From Zea mays (Eukaryota > Streptophyta > Magnoliopsida > Poales > Poaceae), in NCBI RefSeq assembly GCF_902167145.1, contig NC_050097.1, forward strand, positions 109,215,982 to 109,279,981: a DNA stretch of 64,000 nt, given 5' to 3'. Shown here piece after piece: positions 11,043 to 20,554 of the stretch (its first letter is position 1; each line of letters starts with the position of its first letter). Under the pieces are notes generated by a model. The model was not told the origin of the DNA and made no database searches. It saw nothing but the letters and a program-made list of their open reading frames with translations. The translations under genes and the position numbers were made by a program.

Positions 11043-11873
11043 GGCGCCCAACAAAAAGGGAAACGTGGAAAAAGTCAAGAAATAACTTCAAGAAAAGCTT
11101 GCTATCAATGTGGACGTGAAGGTCATTACTTCTGTAACTGTCCTGAGAAGAGTTCACTACAGATCACCTCTGAGATAAAGCTATCTCAGTCTTTAGACAT
11201 GGAATATGAACAAAAATGCATAGAAACTTCTACCAACAACGTAAAGACAACTCTACCATGTAACTCATCAAGTCGTGCTTGCTTTGGCTGTGGCGATATC
11301 GGCCATCTTTTTAACAGTTGTCCTAAGAAGGATGTGGAGATCAATAAGGTCCAAAAGAAAAGACAACACCCTCAAACTCATGCATCAACAAAGAATAAAC
11401 AACGGAAAAAGTCCATAGGAAGGATAAGTTATGCAGTGACAGGAAGCATTCCATATGATATTGCAGTAATTTTTGGAACACTAGTCATTCACACAACCAT
11501 CACCACCGTGTTGTATGATCCTCGTACAACACATTCTTTTATCAGTGCCCAGTTTGCAACAAAGTATGGTATCTTTAAGTGTCCCTTGAGATCAAGGGTG
11601 ACCATCAGTGCACCCGAAAGAAAAATGTTAGTAAACTACATATGTCCAAATGTAAGTGTTAAAATCAATGGGATAGATTTTCTAGCTGATCTTATAGTGA
11701 TAGAATCAATGGGAAAGGATGTGATTCTGAGAAAGAATTGGTTACAAAGAACTAAGGCAGTAATCCAACATACTGAGAGAACCATGTGTTTGGAAACCCC
11801 ATCTAGAGAAAGAATAGTAGTTGAAGACAATCGACCTCAAGCTCTGATTGGTGCATCTGACAAGGAAGAATAA
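11043..11873 (+). pseudogene. Element C gag zinc-knuckle and protease region
   Basis: One frame encodes two CCHC knuckles, C-Y-Q-C-G-R-E-G-H-Y-F-C-N-C (from about 11100) and C-F-G-C-G-D-I-G-H-L-F-N-S-C (from about 11280), then a basic linker and a retropepsin-like fold (S-F-I-S-A-Q-F-A-T-K-Y-G) typical of Del/Tekay-type gypsy elements. The catalytic D-S/T-G triad reads D-P-R, so the protease should be dead. A GKD-V-I-L-R-K-N-W-L stretch follows, as in the end of gypsy proteases. The frame stops at 11871-11873 and no RT, RNase H or integrase follows before the PPT at 12980. An in-frame stop lies close to 11199 (I saw the frame reopen at ATG 11199); the upstream part is interrupted by element A. 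Confidence 0.65.
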
Positions 11874-12368
11874 TATATCATTTAGCTAGAAGAAACAGTA
11901 TGTCTCACGAAGGAAAAAAAATGTCAAGGTGTTGCCCCTTTCAAGATTTGTAATTATGCTAAGTGATATATGAATAAATTTGGAGAATCTCTCGCACCTA
12001 TTGTGTTTTGCCTCTCTATAAAGAGAATAAAGTGTGGTGTCATCTGCTATATGCAAACAATGTGATGCTCCACTCTAATTGCCCTATAGTCCCGCTCAAG
12101 TCTTTCTCTCAAATTGTGCTCAAAGAAATACTGTTGGATCAGAAAGATGATTTGGATATCATGCTCTGAAAAGTTCAAAAGATCTTTGTTAAGGAATATA
12201 ACACCTGTAAACTCTTGAAGTATGATGAAGCTAGGAGAAATCTGAAACCATCCTTGCTCCTTGACTAATCTTATCTTGGAAATCAAAAACTTGTGTTCGC
12301 TCTTTATCTTAATGTCATGCAAGCCTCTTATGTAGTTTGTCTCACTAAATCTTTTACCCTCTGACTAG
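11874..12368. other. Unclassified internal sequence of element C
   Basis: No recognisable protein. A 91-codon open frame exists on the - strand (12047-12322) but shows no family I know. It fills the place where RT to integrase would be in a full gypsy element. Confidence 0.4.
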
Positions 12369-12749
12369 ATGATGAACCCTAATGGAAATGAAGTAAATGA
12401 TGCCAACGACAATATTCCTATCTTAACAACTATGAATGAGAAAAATGAGTCACAGAAATATTTGATGAATGGAATGAAGAACAACAAAAGGAATAGAAAA
12501 ATGTTTGGATACATGATTAGTCCACCTCAACCACAAGCAAAAGCCACGAAACACATGGATATCCAAACAGAAGAATCAAGTCACGCTCAGCTATATGAGA
12601 TACAAATACCCAATCAACCCTCACCCCCTGTTGGTCAAGCAAAGTTGACTCACAAAGAACTCAAAGCAAGAGGTGCTCGCTACTACTGCAAAAATGAAGG
12701 ACATATTATTTGCAAATGCCCCAAGAAGCGTCTAGACCGACTAAATTAG
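12369..12749 (+). pseudogene. Element C open frame with a degenerate zinc knuckle
   Basis: A 126-residue Asn/Lys/Gln-rich frame opens with ATG and ends in R-Y-Y-C-K-N-E-G-H-I-I-C-K-C-P-K-K. This is a CCHC knuckle whose first Cys is Arg, possibly from TGC to CGC. It follows the gag-like knuckles at 11100-11330 and may be a displaced or duplicated gag end. Function unknown. Confidence 0.45.
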
Positions 12750-12980
12750 AAAGCTGCCAAGCATGACCTAAGCAATAATTCAGAAGACCAACCATTTTAT
12801 AAGTACGATGACGAAGGTCGCTTGATTAGTATACATTGCGGAGCAAAGAAGTAAGAAAGTTCCTTAATGTTAGAAGAGTTCAAGGTGAACTAAGAACCTA
12901 CAAATAACCATGTATCTCCTTTGCTTTCGTGCTAGCCTTCCTTAATCTCGAGGACGAAATTCTTTTAAGAGGGGTAGGTT
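12750..12980 (+). other. 3' untranslated end and polypurine tract of element C
   Basis: AGGACGAAATTCTTTTAAGAGGGG (12951-12974 region) followed by TAGGTT and the LTR start at 12981 is the usual 3' end of Del/Tekay-type gypsy elements (CTCGAGGACGA...AAGGGGGGTAG before TGTAACAC). It shows that the LTR to the right is a 3' LTR. Confidence 0.75.
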
Positions 12981-15678
12981 TGTAACACTATAAAAATCAT
13001 CAAATAAAAATAATACAGTTAGTTTATTAATGGTATTTATGGTAATGAATTTTCTTTTAAGTGTTTTATTTATTTGCATTTGGAATGATTTTTGATTGTT
13101 CATAATTGGTTTTGGATATTGAATAGCATTTCTTCTTAAATGAAAATCCAAATAATTAATATAATAATTACTAGTCCAAAAATAAATATTTCATTTATAA
13201 TTTTGGTATAATTATTATGAATTTTAGGGTTATTTAAAAATATATTTTGAATTTAGAAAATGGAATAGAAAAAAAAGAAAAAGAAAAAAAACCCTAACCT
13301 AACCTAACCCTAACAGCCCATTAGCGCGCGCCCAGCTGCTCGCAGCCTCGCTCCTTCCCCGCGCCAAGACCCAAGGTCGTGCCCAGGAGCCGAGCAACCC
13401 GATGCCGACTGCGCCCGCGACCTCGAAGCTGCACCGTCCGTTCGTCTTTGGCGTTAATGGAGCTTCAAACGCGACCGTTACTCCCCCATTACTCTCCTCC
13501 ATGGAAGAAACCGACCCATCAATGGCGCCATGAAGTCCCGGCCGCCTCTCTCTCTTCCCCGACCGTCTCTTCCTCTTCCTCCCTCTCCTCTATAAAAACT
13601 GAGCCATGGAGCTCTCTCTCAATACCCGAGCTCTCCCCCATCTCTCTCCCACTCTCTTGCTCGCCACCGAACGTCGTCGCCGGTGCTCGCCGTCCACGCA
13701 GCGCCCCGGCCGGACCTTGCGCCCGTCCCAGGCCACCCGACGTCGAGACCGTCCGCGCCTCTGCTCCCTTGCCGCGACACCCCCTACCGAGCTACCTCCA
13801 TCCCTGCGCATGAGCGAGAACCCAAGGTTGAAGACAACCCCAAAATATTAATTTATTTTCTAAGCATGTTTTGAATTAATTTATGAATCTTGTGAATTAT
13901 CGTTGTAATATTGAGATGATGTGGTTTGGCGATTCACGTGTATGATTTTAGAGATTTCGATGTATACGTGTAGCCAAAATCGAACCGCGCGACAATGCTT
14001 TGAATATGTGTATGATTTTATAATTTTAAAAAAATGAATACAGTCACTATTCACTACCTCGGTGATTTCATACTAGAAAACGTTTACAGATTGAATTTCG
14101 CTTTAGTGTGTGTGGAACGATAATTGTTAGTAGTATTTTAAGTGTAAACTTATTTGCATGAAGAAATAGAAGAAATACTAAGCCACATATTTTTTGGTGA
14201 AATGAAGATTAGATTTTACTATTTATGATAAATGTATTCATAAGTATAGCACTTAATTACTTAGAATAGTAAAATGCTTATTTATGTCATAACAACCATG
14301 ATTATGTTATTAAAGTCCAATTAGTAATTTACATTAATTTTTAGAATATTAATGTTAGAAGAATTATAAATAAACAATTTTTAGCCACACGTATAATTTC
14401 TATTTAAGAAAGAAAGGAGAAAAACCGAAAGAATAGAATTGTCTAATAATGATAAAATGGCTTAATTTAGTTCTCACACCGTCATAACTAAAATGAAAGT
14501 TAATAATATACCAATGAATATAGTATTGATTTTAAATATCTAGGTCATATGTTTCTAAACTAAAGGTAAAGATAATTAATATATTAATTATCCTTTATCA
14601 TAATTTATTAATCAAACCTATAGTCAATTTGTTCTTAACTAGATTTATGGCATGATTAATGATTTCATAGAATTTAGTCAACATTATATACGAACCACTT
14701 AGCTTTTCCTAACGGATAAAATAAAGTAATAAGAGTTTAAGTTCTTTTATAACTTAAAATGTTAATGTATATATTGACTTTGAATGTAGTTTCTTAATAA
14801 TAGGCTATGCATTTTCCTAATCAAAGTAAGACAATTAATGGTTTCTTTATTTTACACGACAATCCACTTAAGGGCCTATAACCTAGCTTTTCATAACATA
14901 GGCGTTTAATAATAATGATCTTTTCACATAAAACCTATTTAGACTTATATCTAAGTTTATCATAAGTGAATGTTTAACAATGATTTATAATATTATCCAT
15001 AATGCTTTTAAAATTAATAACGTGATTCGTAGCCCATTAACCTTAGATATATAACATATATCTTTTCTAAAAGGTTAAAAAGGTTTAATATTGTTATAAC
15101 ATGTTTTACCATCTTAATAACTCTTAATCTTAGACATATCACATATGACGTTTTATAAAAGATTAAATTGGTGAACCTAATATTTGCATATTTTAATTAA
15201 GAAATTTTTAAGCTCATGCCTTGTTTTATAAAGTATAGATCACACATTTTTGAAAAGAATACCTTCTTATTATAACCATTACTTGCGACGTTCTTGAAAA
15301 ACGAATGCTCTTTTCGTTAAGCTTTCTTTTAGCTTTGCGTATGGTGAATGTGGTATGTTATTGAGTGGTGTTTGTTCTTCTTGTTTGTTTGTGTGATATT
15401 TAGTGGTTGATCTAGTAGTTAAGAATCAAGATCTATTCCTATCCGTGGAAGAACCTCAAGTTTTCAATAAGCAAGGCAAGTGGACTTCTCCCTCTGCATA
15501 CTCTGTTTGATCCCAAACAATACATTTAATAAAGTTTATTCTTGGATATATATGCATAATTTGATGGGTTACCTATTCGGATACACCTAACCTTTTCTAC
15601 CATATTCCTTGATCAAACTTGGGTATTATACTTTACATTCGTAGCTATGCTATTGCTACAACTTTAAATTTATGTAGT
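12981..15678 (+). repeat. Element C 3' LTR, first segment
   Basis: The LTR starts TGTAACACTA right after the PPT. It is cut at 15678 by element B and resumes at 25143, giving about 3.8 kb. It has a GC-rich promoter-like stretch (13318-13830) with TATAAAAA at 13591-13598, then long AT-rich sequence (13840-15670) with no coding potential. An AG|GCAAGT donor-like site lies at 15476-15481. A short run of CCTAAC units (13291-13313) looks telomere-like but is brief. Confidence 0.8.
13591..13598 (+). promoter_or_regulatory. TATA box of element C LTR
   Basis: TATAAAAA follows a C/T-rich stretch and precedes GC-rich transcribed-like sequence, about 610 bp into the LTR, as expected for a long-LTR gypsy promoter. 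Confidence 0.55.
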
Positions 15679-16264
15679 TGTTGGGGACTTGTTCTCAAAT
15701 GCTATGAATTAAGAACAAGGCAACATAAAGTGTTAAATGTCAATGTCCTTCGTCCATGAAACATTATTCCCTTGAGGATAATGGGCCTTGGACGAAGGCT
15801 GATAAGAGCATAATTACGAAGCTTAAATCTTCGTAATAAAATTTCAGTAAAAATTATAAGATAACATAAAACAAAAGGTATAAAAGGAATAAATACATCA
15901 TAGACGAATTACATTGTATCTACTTAATATATTGAGTTATTGAATACAATAATACCTTTGCCTTGGCAAAAGGTTGAATTCCGGAAGATGCGATTGCAAT
16001 TACCCGAATGCGTGAACAGTAACGGAATACTGTTCACTATTTATAGGCACAGGACACAGCCTGTGAGGAATTACAAGTATGCCCCTTATAAAAGCTTACA
16101 ACATTGACTTAGACCTTTATGGACTAAAAGGTCATTCTATCTTTAAGTCGGTTTGTAATACCGAAGCTTCACGAAGAGGAACCTTCGGCTATCTTATGCA
16201 AACAGCTTCAGCCGAGGACCATTTCTTTCTATAAGACCTTCGGCGACGAAGCATAGTCCCAACA
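15679..16264 (-). repeat. 3' LTR of element B
   Basis: The 586-bp repeat has termini TGTTGGGG and TCCCAACA. It shares with element A LTRs the terminal about 40 bp, the TATAAATAG box (here 16038-16045 on the - strand) and the hairpin beside it. Confidence 0.95.
16012..16037 (-). promoter_or_regulatory. TATA-proximal hairpin in element B 3' LTR
   Basis: GTGAACAGTA and TACTGTTCAC form a perfect 10-bp stem around six bases, immediately downstream of the TATA box in the sense of the element. The arms match those of element A but the loop differs in sequence and size, so the stem rather than the loop is kept. Confidence 0.7.
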
Positions 16265-16278
16265 GTAGCCCCTTTCGC
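16265..16278 (-). other. Polypurine tract of element B
   Basis: Reverse complement GCGAAAGGGGCTAC abuts the 3' LTR and matches element A at 10353-10366. Confidence 0.75.
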
Positions 16279-16522
16279 GGCGCTAGATCGTTTTTCGTAA
16301 CGAGCTTGATCCGTGAAAAAAGTCTCTTAAGCTTCGGAGCGCCGAAGGTCTAAAAAACACCTTCCCTGAGCTCGTTGTCGAGAAACGATTCAATCTCCCA
16401 GCGTGTAGCGGCCCCACCTTGCAGAGTTACTGTTCGGTCTCTGCGGTCCACCACGCAGCGAGTGCGAGCGGGTGCCCGCCTGGTGTAAAAATTCTGGCGC
16501 TTCGCCTTCTTACCTGCAGCAC

Positions 16523-16530
16523 TATATAAA
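16523..16530 (+). promoter_or_regulatory. TATA box of the element B antisense gene
   Basis: TATATAAA stands about 168 bp before the ATG at 16698, just inside the 3' LTR of B. It points the opposite way from the LTR promoter and probably drives the antisense gene. Confidence 0.6.
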
Positions 16531-16697
16531 CAGACGAGTAGGTGTGAAGTTACCACAGCATTCATTGCTATTTACACTGTTTTGCTGCCAAAATTTTTAA
16601 CCGTCGCCGAAGCTTGTCTGTCGGAATCGAACGAAGCTCCTGTTTGAAACCTGCTTCGGAGGAAGAAAGTATTAAAGTTCCACAAGTTCATAATTAA

Positions 16698-19598
16698 ATG
16701 GCCAGAGTGCGCTCTACCGCCAGGGTTGAACGTGAGGGGGACGAAACTGAAGCTTCGGAGACTGTCCCTATCTCCGAAGCCATGCAACGATCCGGGCTAG
16801 TGACTTCGGAAAAGATTCCTAGTGATGATGCAGAACAAACAATCGCTGAAGCAGAGGAAGAAGATATTGAGGAAACTGATCCCGAAGATGATTATCGCAT
16901 TGCCATGCCAAGCAAACCCAGCCACTTGGACTTCGGGAAATCTACTGTTTCGAAGGCTGATCTGTCCAAGATGGTAAAATCGGGCTTTTTTACTGAAAAT
17001 CAGAAGAAGCTATTGCGCTTCAGGGGAGAAGAGACTACCCCAAAGCCGGAGAAAGATGAAATTGTTATTTTCAAAAGCTTTGTAAAGGCTGGATTAAGGT
17101 TCCCCCTACATGGGATTATTGCAGAGGTACTGAATAGGTTCGGTATCTATTTTCACCAGCTGACCCCTAACGCTATCGTTAGACTTATTGTTTATATCTG
17201 GGCACTCCGAAGCCAAGCAGTGGAACCATTTGCAGACAGCTTTTGCCGGGTTCACGAGTTGCATTATCAAACGAAGGCTAGAAAGGATGGATTGCACGAC
17301 AATTTTGGTTGTTATAACTTCGCCTATCGGAAAACTACAAAGTTTCCTGTAATTAGCTACCGAAGCAAATGGGCAGCAGGCTGGAAATCTGAGTGGTTCT
17401 ATGCCAAGGTTGATGACGACAAGGAAAAGCTTGTGCAAAGCCCGCTGGAACTAATCTTCGGAGAAACCCGACCTCGCTGCAACATGACACCCGAAGGTCC
17501 AACACAACAAGAAATGAGTGAATTCAGAATTATTGCAGAGCATATCAGCACAAGGGACCTGGTTCAAGAGTTTTTAGCTTTCAAAGTTTTTCCCAGTTTG
17601 AAAGAATGTGAAATGCCGAAGCTACAGGGGGAAAAGAAAGAAGGTGAACTTGTACGTTTACCTTACTATTTCAAGTTTAAAAAGTACTTTAAAACACCTT
17701 GCCAAGAGTGGCTAGATACAATTGAAGTAATGTGCAATGAAATACTTGGCAATTATTCCAAAAAAGAAGATCAATTGATGACCGCAGCCTTCGGCACCCG
17801 TCCGAAGCGAAGGCTAAATCGAGTGTTGGACGCCTTGGGCTTTGATTACCCTGATTATGAAAATCTGAACAAAGGTGCTGGGGGCCAAAAAAGAAAAAGG
17901 ATAACTGAGGCCATGAATGAAGAAAAAGAACCATTAAAGAAGAAAATTCTGAAGAAGAGGAAAGCTTCTTCTCCGAAGCAACAAATATCCGAAGCAGAAG
18001 AAACCCCCGCATCACCTTCTGCTGCTGTCGTTGAGGAAATTCTGAAGGTAATGACTGAATCCTTACCTGCGAAGCTAAGTCCACTGGGCCCTCAACTGAC
18101 AAAGTTTTTTCAGAAGGACAAGGAGCCCGAAAAATCGAAGAAAACAATCAAGGCAAAGAAACAAAGAATTATCACTGTGACAGAGGTAATTGACAAGACG
18201 CCGCCAAGAGCTTCAGCCCAGAAAACACCAGCGGCTGCAGAGGGGACGAATATTGAAATTGCACCTTCGGAGGCCGCAGCTGCCGAAGCTGCCTCAGCTG
18301 AAGATTTGAACCTGGAGAGCACAATTGAACACATTGACCAAATACTGCTAGACATGGCTGCAGAAGAAGCTACCACCGCCACCGAAGAGGCCGTGACCGC
18401 AGCGTCGGGGAAAGGAAAAGAAATTGCTGATGAAGCTTCAGAAAACGAAGCCTTCATGTTCCAGAACTTAGTTGGAGAACAACTATCAAAAGCTGAAATA
18501 GAAGAGCTTAGAGAGTATACCAAATCCTGTGGATACAAACCTGGGGCACTCCTCTTCGGAGGCATTGATGATGAAAAATTAGATTGTATTCGAGATCAAA
18601 CAGGAGCCAAAGTTATCAGTACTCTGTCCAAGAGTATCGGCTTCCCGAAGCTAGAAACAGACATCAGCCGCTACCGACGACAACATGTCGTTGGTAGTTT
18701 ATTTTATTCCAACTTCAAGGTGAACTACTTGTCCCTTAACTTTTATTGTTTCTAATAATAAAAACATGTCTGACGAAGGTTGTTTTCGTGCAGAGTATGC
18801 TGTTGAGCAAAGCCTTGCAAATGCAGCAAGATTTTGAAGATAAAAAGCACGAAGTTATAATTGAAAATTTGGAAAGCAGAATAAAGGAGCAATCAGATGC
18901 TTTCGAGAAAAAGAACTTTGAGCTCCAGGCAACCGAAGGTTTATTGGCGGAAGCTGAAGCAAAAATAACAGAACTGAACACGAAGCTTCTCCGCCAGTCT
19001 GAGCAGTTCGAACGAGAAAAACAAGATCTTAATGCAAAACTTGAAGCCGAAGCTCAACAAAATTCAGATTTGAGAAAACTACTGACAAGTCTTCAAGAAA
19101 AATGCTTGGAATTTAGCAACAAGTGCATTCAACGATTAAGAAAGATTTTTTACTCAGTTGGAGCCAGCAGTGAAAAATTCACCCCCTCAGCTGAAGATCT
19201 ACCGAAAACCTTCGAACATATTGAGGGGGAGATTGACGAGCTCGACGAAGTCATAGCTGGGCATGGTGACTTCTGTGCCTGGGTGGCTTCTCGAGGTACT
19301 GCTGCAGCTTTCCTGAAGGCTGGCTGCGATCATGGAAAGATTGTCAACAGGCCAAATTTCACTTTATCACCATCAATCCTGGATGACATTCCTGATCTCG
19401 CCCGAAGTATCTCGAATAGATTTGTAAAAATGATATGGACAAAAGGTGGGCGAGAAAAGGCTGGAGACGAAGCTCGTAGCCACCTTGAACCAGTAAGAAA
19501 CCATACCTTGTGCTTACCTTTTCCTGTAAGCTTGATTTTGACTTACAACGACCTTATTCATGTAGGATGACGAAACCGAAGCCGATGATCAAAAATGA
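16698..19598 (+). CDS. Element B antisense gene, intact, three exons, putative gypsy-type transposon protein
   Basis: Exons 16698-18719, 18794-19492 and 19566-19598 (stop TGA) keep one frame and give 917 residues (674 + 233 + 10). Introns are 74 and 73 bp with AAG|GTGAAC...GTGCAG and CCA|GTAAGA...TGTAG borders. The gene runs against pol and converges with it. Residues 1-100 are acidic. About 100-290 is the conserved block (D-E-I-V-I-F-K-S-F-V-K-A-G-L-R-F-P and D-N-F-G-C-Y), like the plant family often called putative gypsy type transposon (Transposase_28). About 430-620 is Lys/Ala/Glu-rich with basic clusters such as K-K-K-I-L-K-K-R-K that could direct nuclear import. About 675-800 is a long coiled coil. 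Grande elements are known to carry such an antisense gene; its function is unknown. Element A has the same intron positions but a longer last exon. A single long reading through intron 1 (stop at 18755) is the alternative. Confidence 0.82.
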
Positions 19599-20554
19599 CG
19601 CCGAAGCCGAAGCTCCTTGAAGATTAGATAGTAGACTGTAGACAGTACTTGAGAAACTTTTGAGATAACTTTTGTAAATGTAACTAAAACTTGTCTTTAA
19701 TGAATTCTGTTCATACCTTGTTATATATCCTTATCCTTCCATTGATGTATAAGAAATGCTTTGATGTGGACGAAATTTTCTTTTGAGCCGAAGGCGAAAA
19801 AACACCTTCCCTTCTTTTCGTACGCAACGAAGCATAGAAAACAACATTTTCCTTTTTTTTTGAAGCTCTCCTTTTTGTACACGAAGCTCTTTCTTCCCCT
19901 TCTTTTTCCTCTTTTTGCCGAAGCAACCATTTATGCCATGAAGATGATTATCCTACATATGCCTAGATGAATGTTTATGAATGCAAATGCTATGATGTAA
20001 TGTGATGTGCAAATGAATGGCCAAACACGTATCCGAAGCCATATTCATAGCCATTATTCTCTTAAAAACAATCGCACCTCAGCTCTGCATTCCCTTAGGT
20101 ACGACTTTGGAGATTCTTCGCCTTTACTTTTGGCGGAATCAGCGTTGACTTTTCGCTGTAAGCTCTGCATTCCCTTAGGAACGACTTTGGAGCTTCTTCG
20201 CCTTTACTTTTGGCGGAATAAGCGTTGACTTTTCGCTGTAAGCTCTGCATTCCCTTAGGAACGACTTTGGAGCTTCTTCGCCTTTACTTTTGGCGGAATC
20301 AGCGTTGACTTTTCGCTGTAAGCTCTGCATTCCCTTAGGAACGACTTTGGAGCTTCTTCGCCTTTACTTTTTGGCACTCGATGGTGCGTTCTCAGCTTTT
20401 ACATTTACATTCCTTGGGGGATTTTGCTCTTATAAAACTAAAAAAGGAAATTACATGTGCTGGCCCCATTAAAAACCTTTCTCCCCCTTCGGAAAGGAAA
20501 AGGGTGCCATGAAAGAAAAATAAAAAATAAAAAATATGAAAAAATTACATCGAG
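19599..20554. repeat. Convergent-gene spacer of element B with 80-bp tandem repeats
   Basis: Units starting AGCTCTGCATTCCCTTAGG occur at 20081, 20161, 20241 and 20321, exactly 80 bp apart, about 3.6 copies in all; the copies differ at only a few bases. The array lies between the 3' ends of pol and the antisense gene. Upstream (19599-20080) and downstream (20372-20554) I see no coding sequence; short CCGAAG motifs recur. A shared motif with the 60-bp array in element A suggests a kept function such as ending two converging transcripts. Confidence 0.85.

Noticed and set aside
13291..13314. Telomere-like CCCTAAC/CCTAAC run in the C LTR
   Set aside because: Only about four short units, not the plant CCCTAAA repeat, and inside an LTR; chance or a telobox-like promoter motif explains it.
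18110..18565. Ser/Ala-rich - strand frame opposite the antisense gene of B
   Set aside because: Mirror of the low-complexity Ala/Glu region of the real + strand gene.
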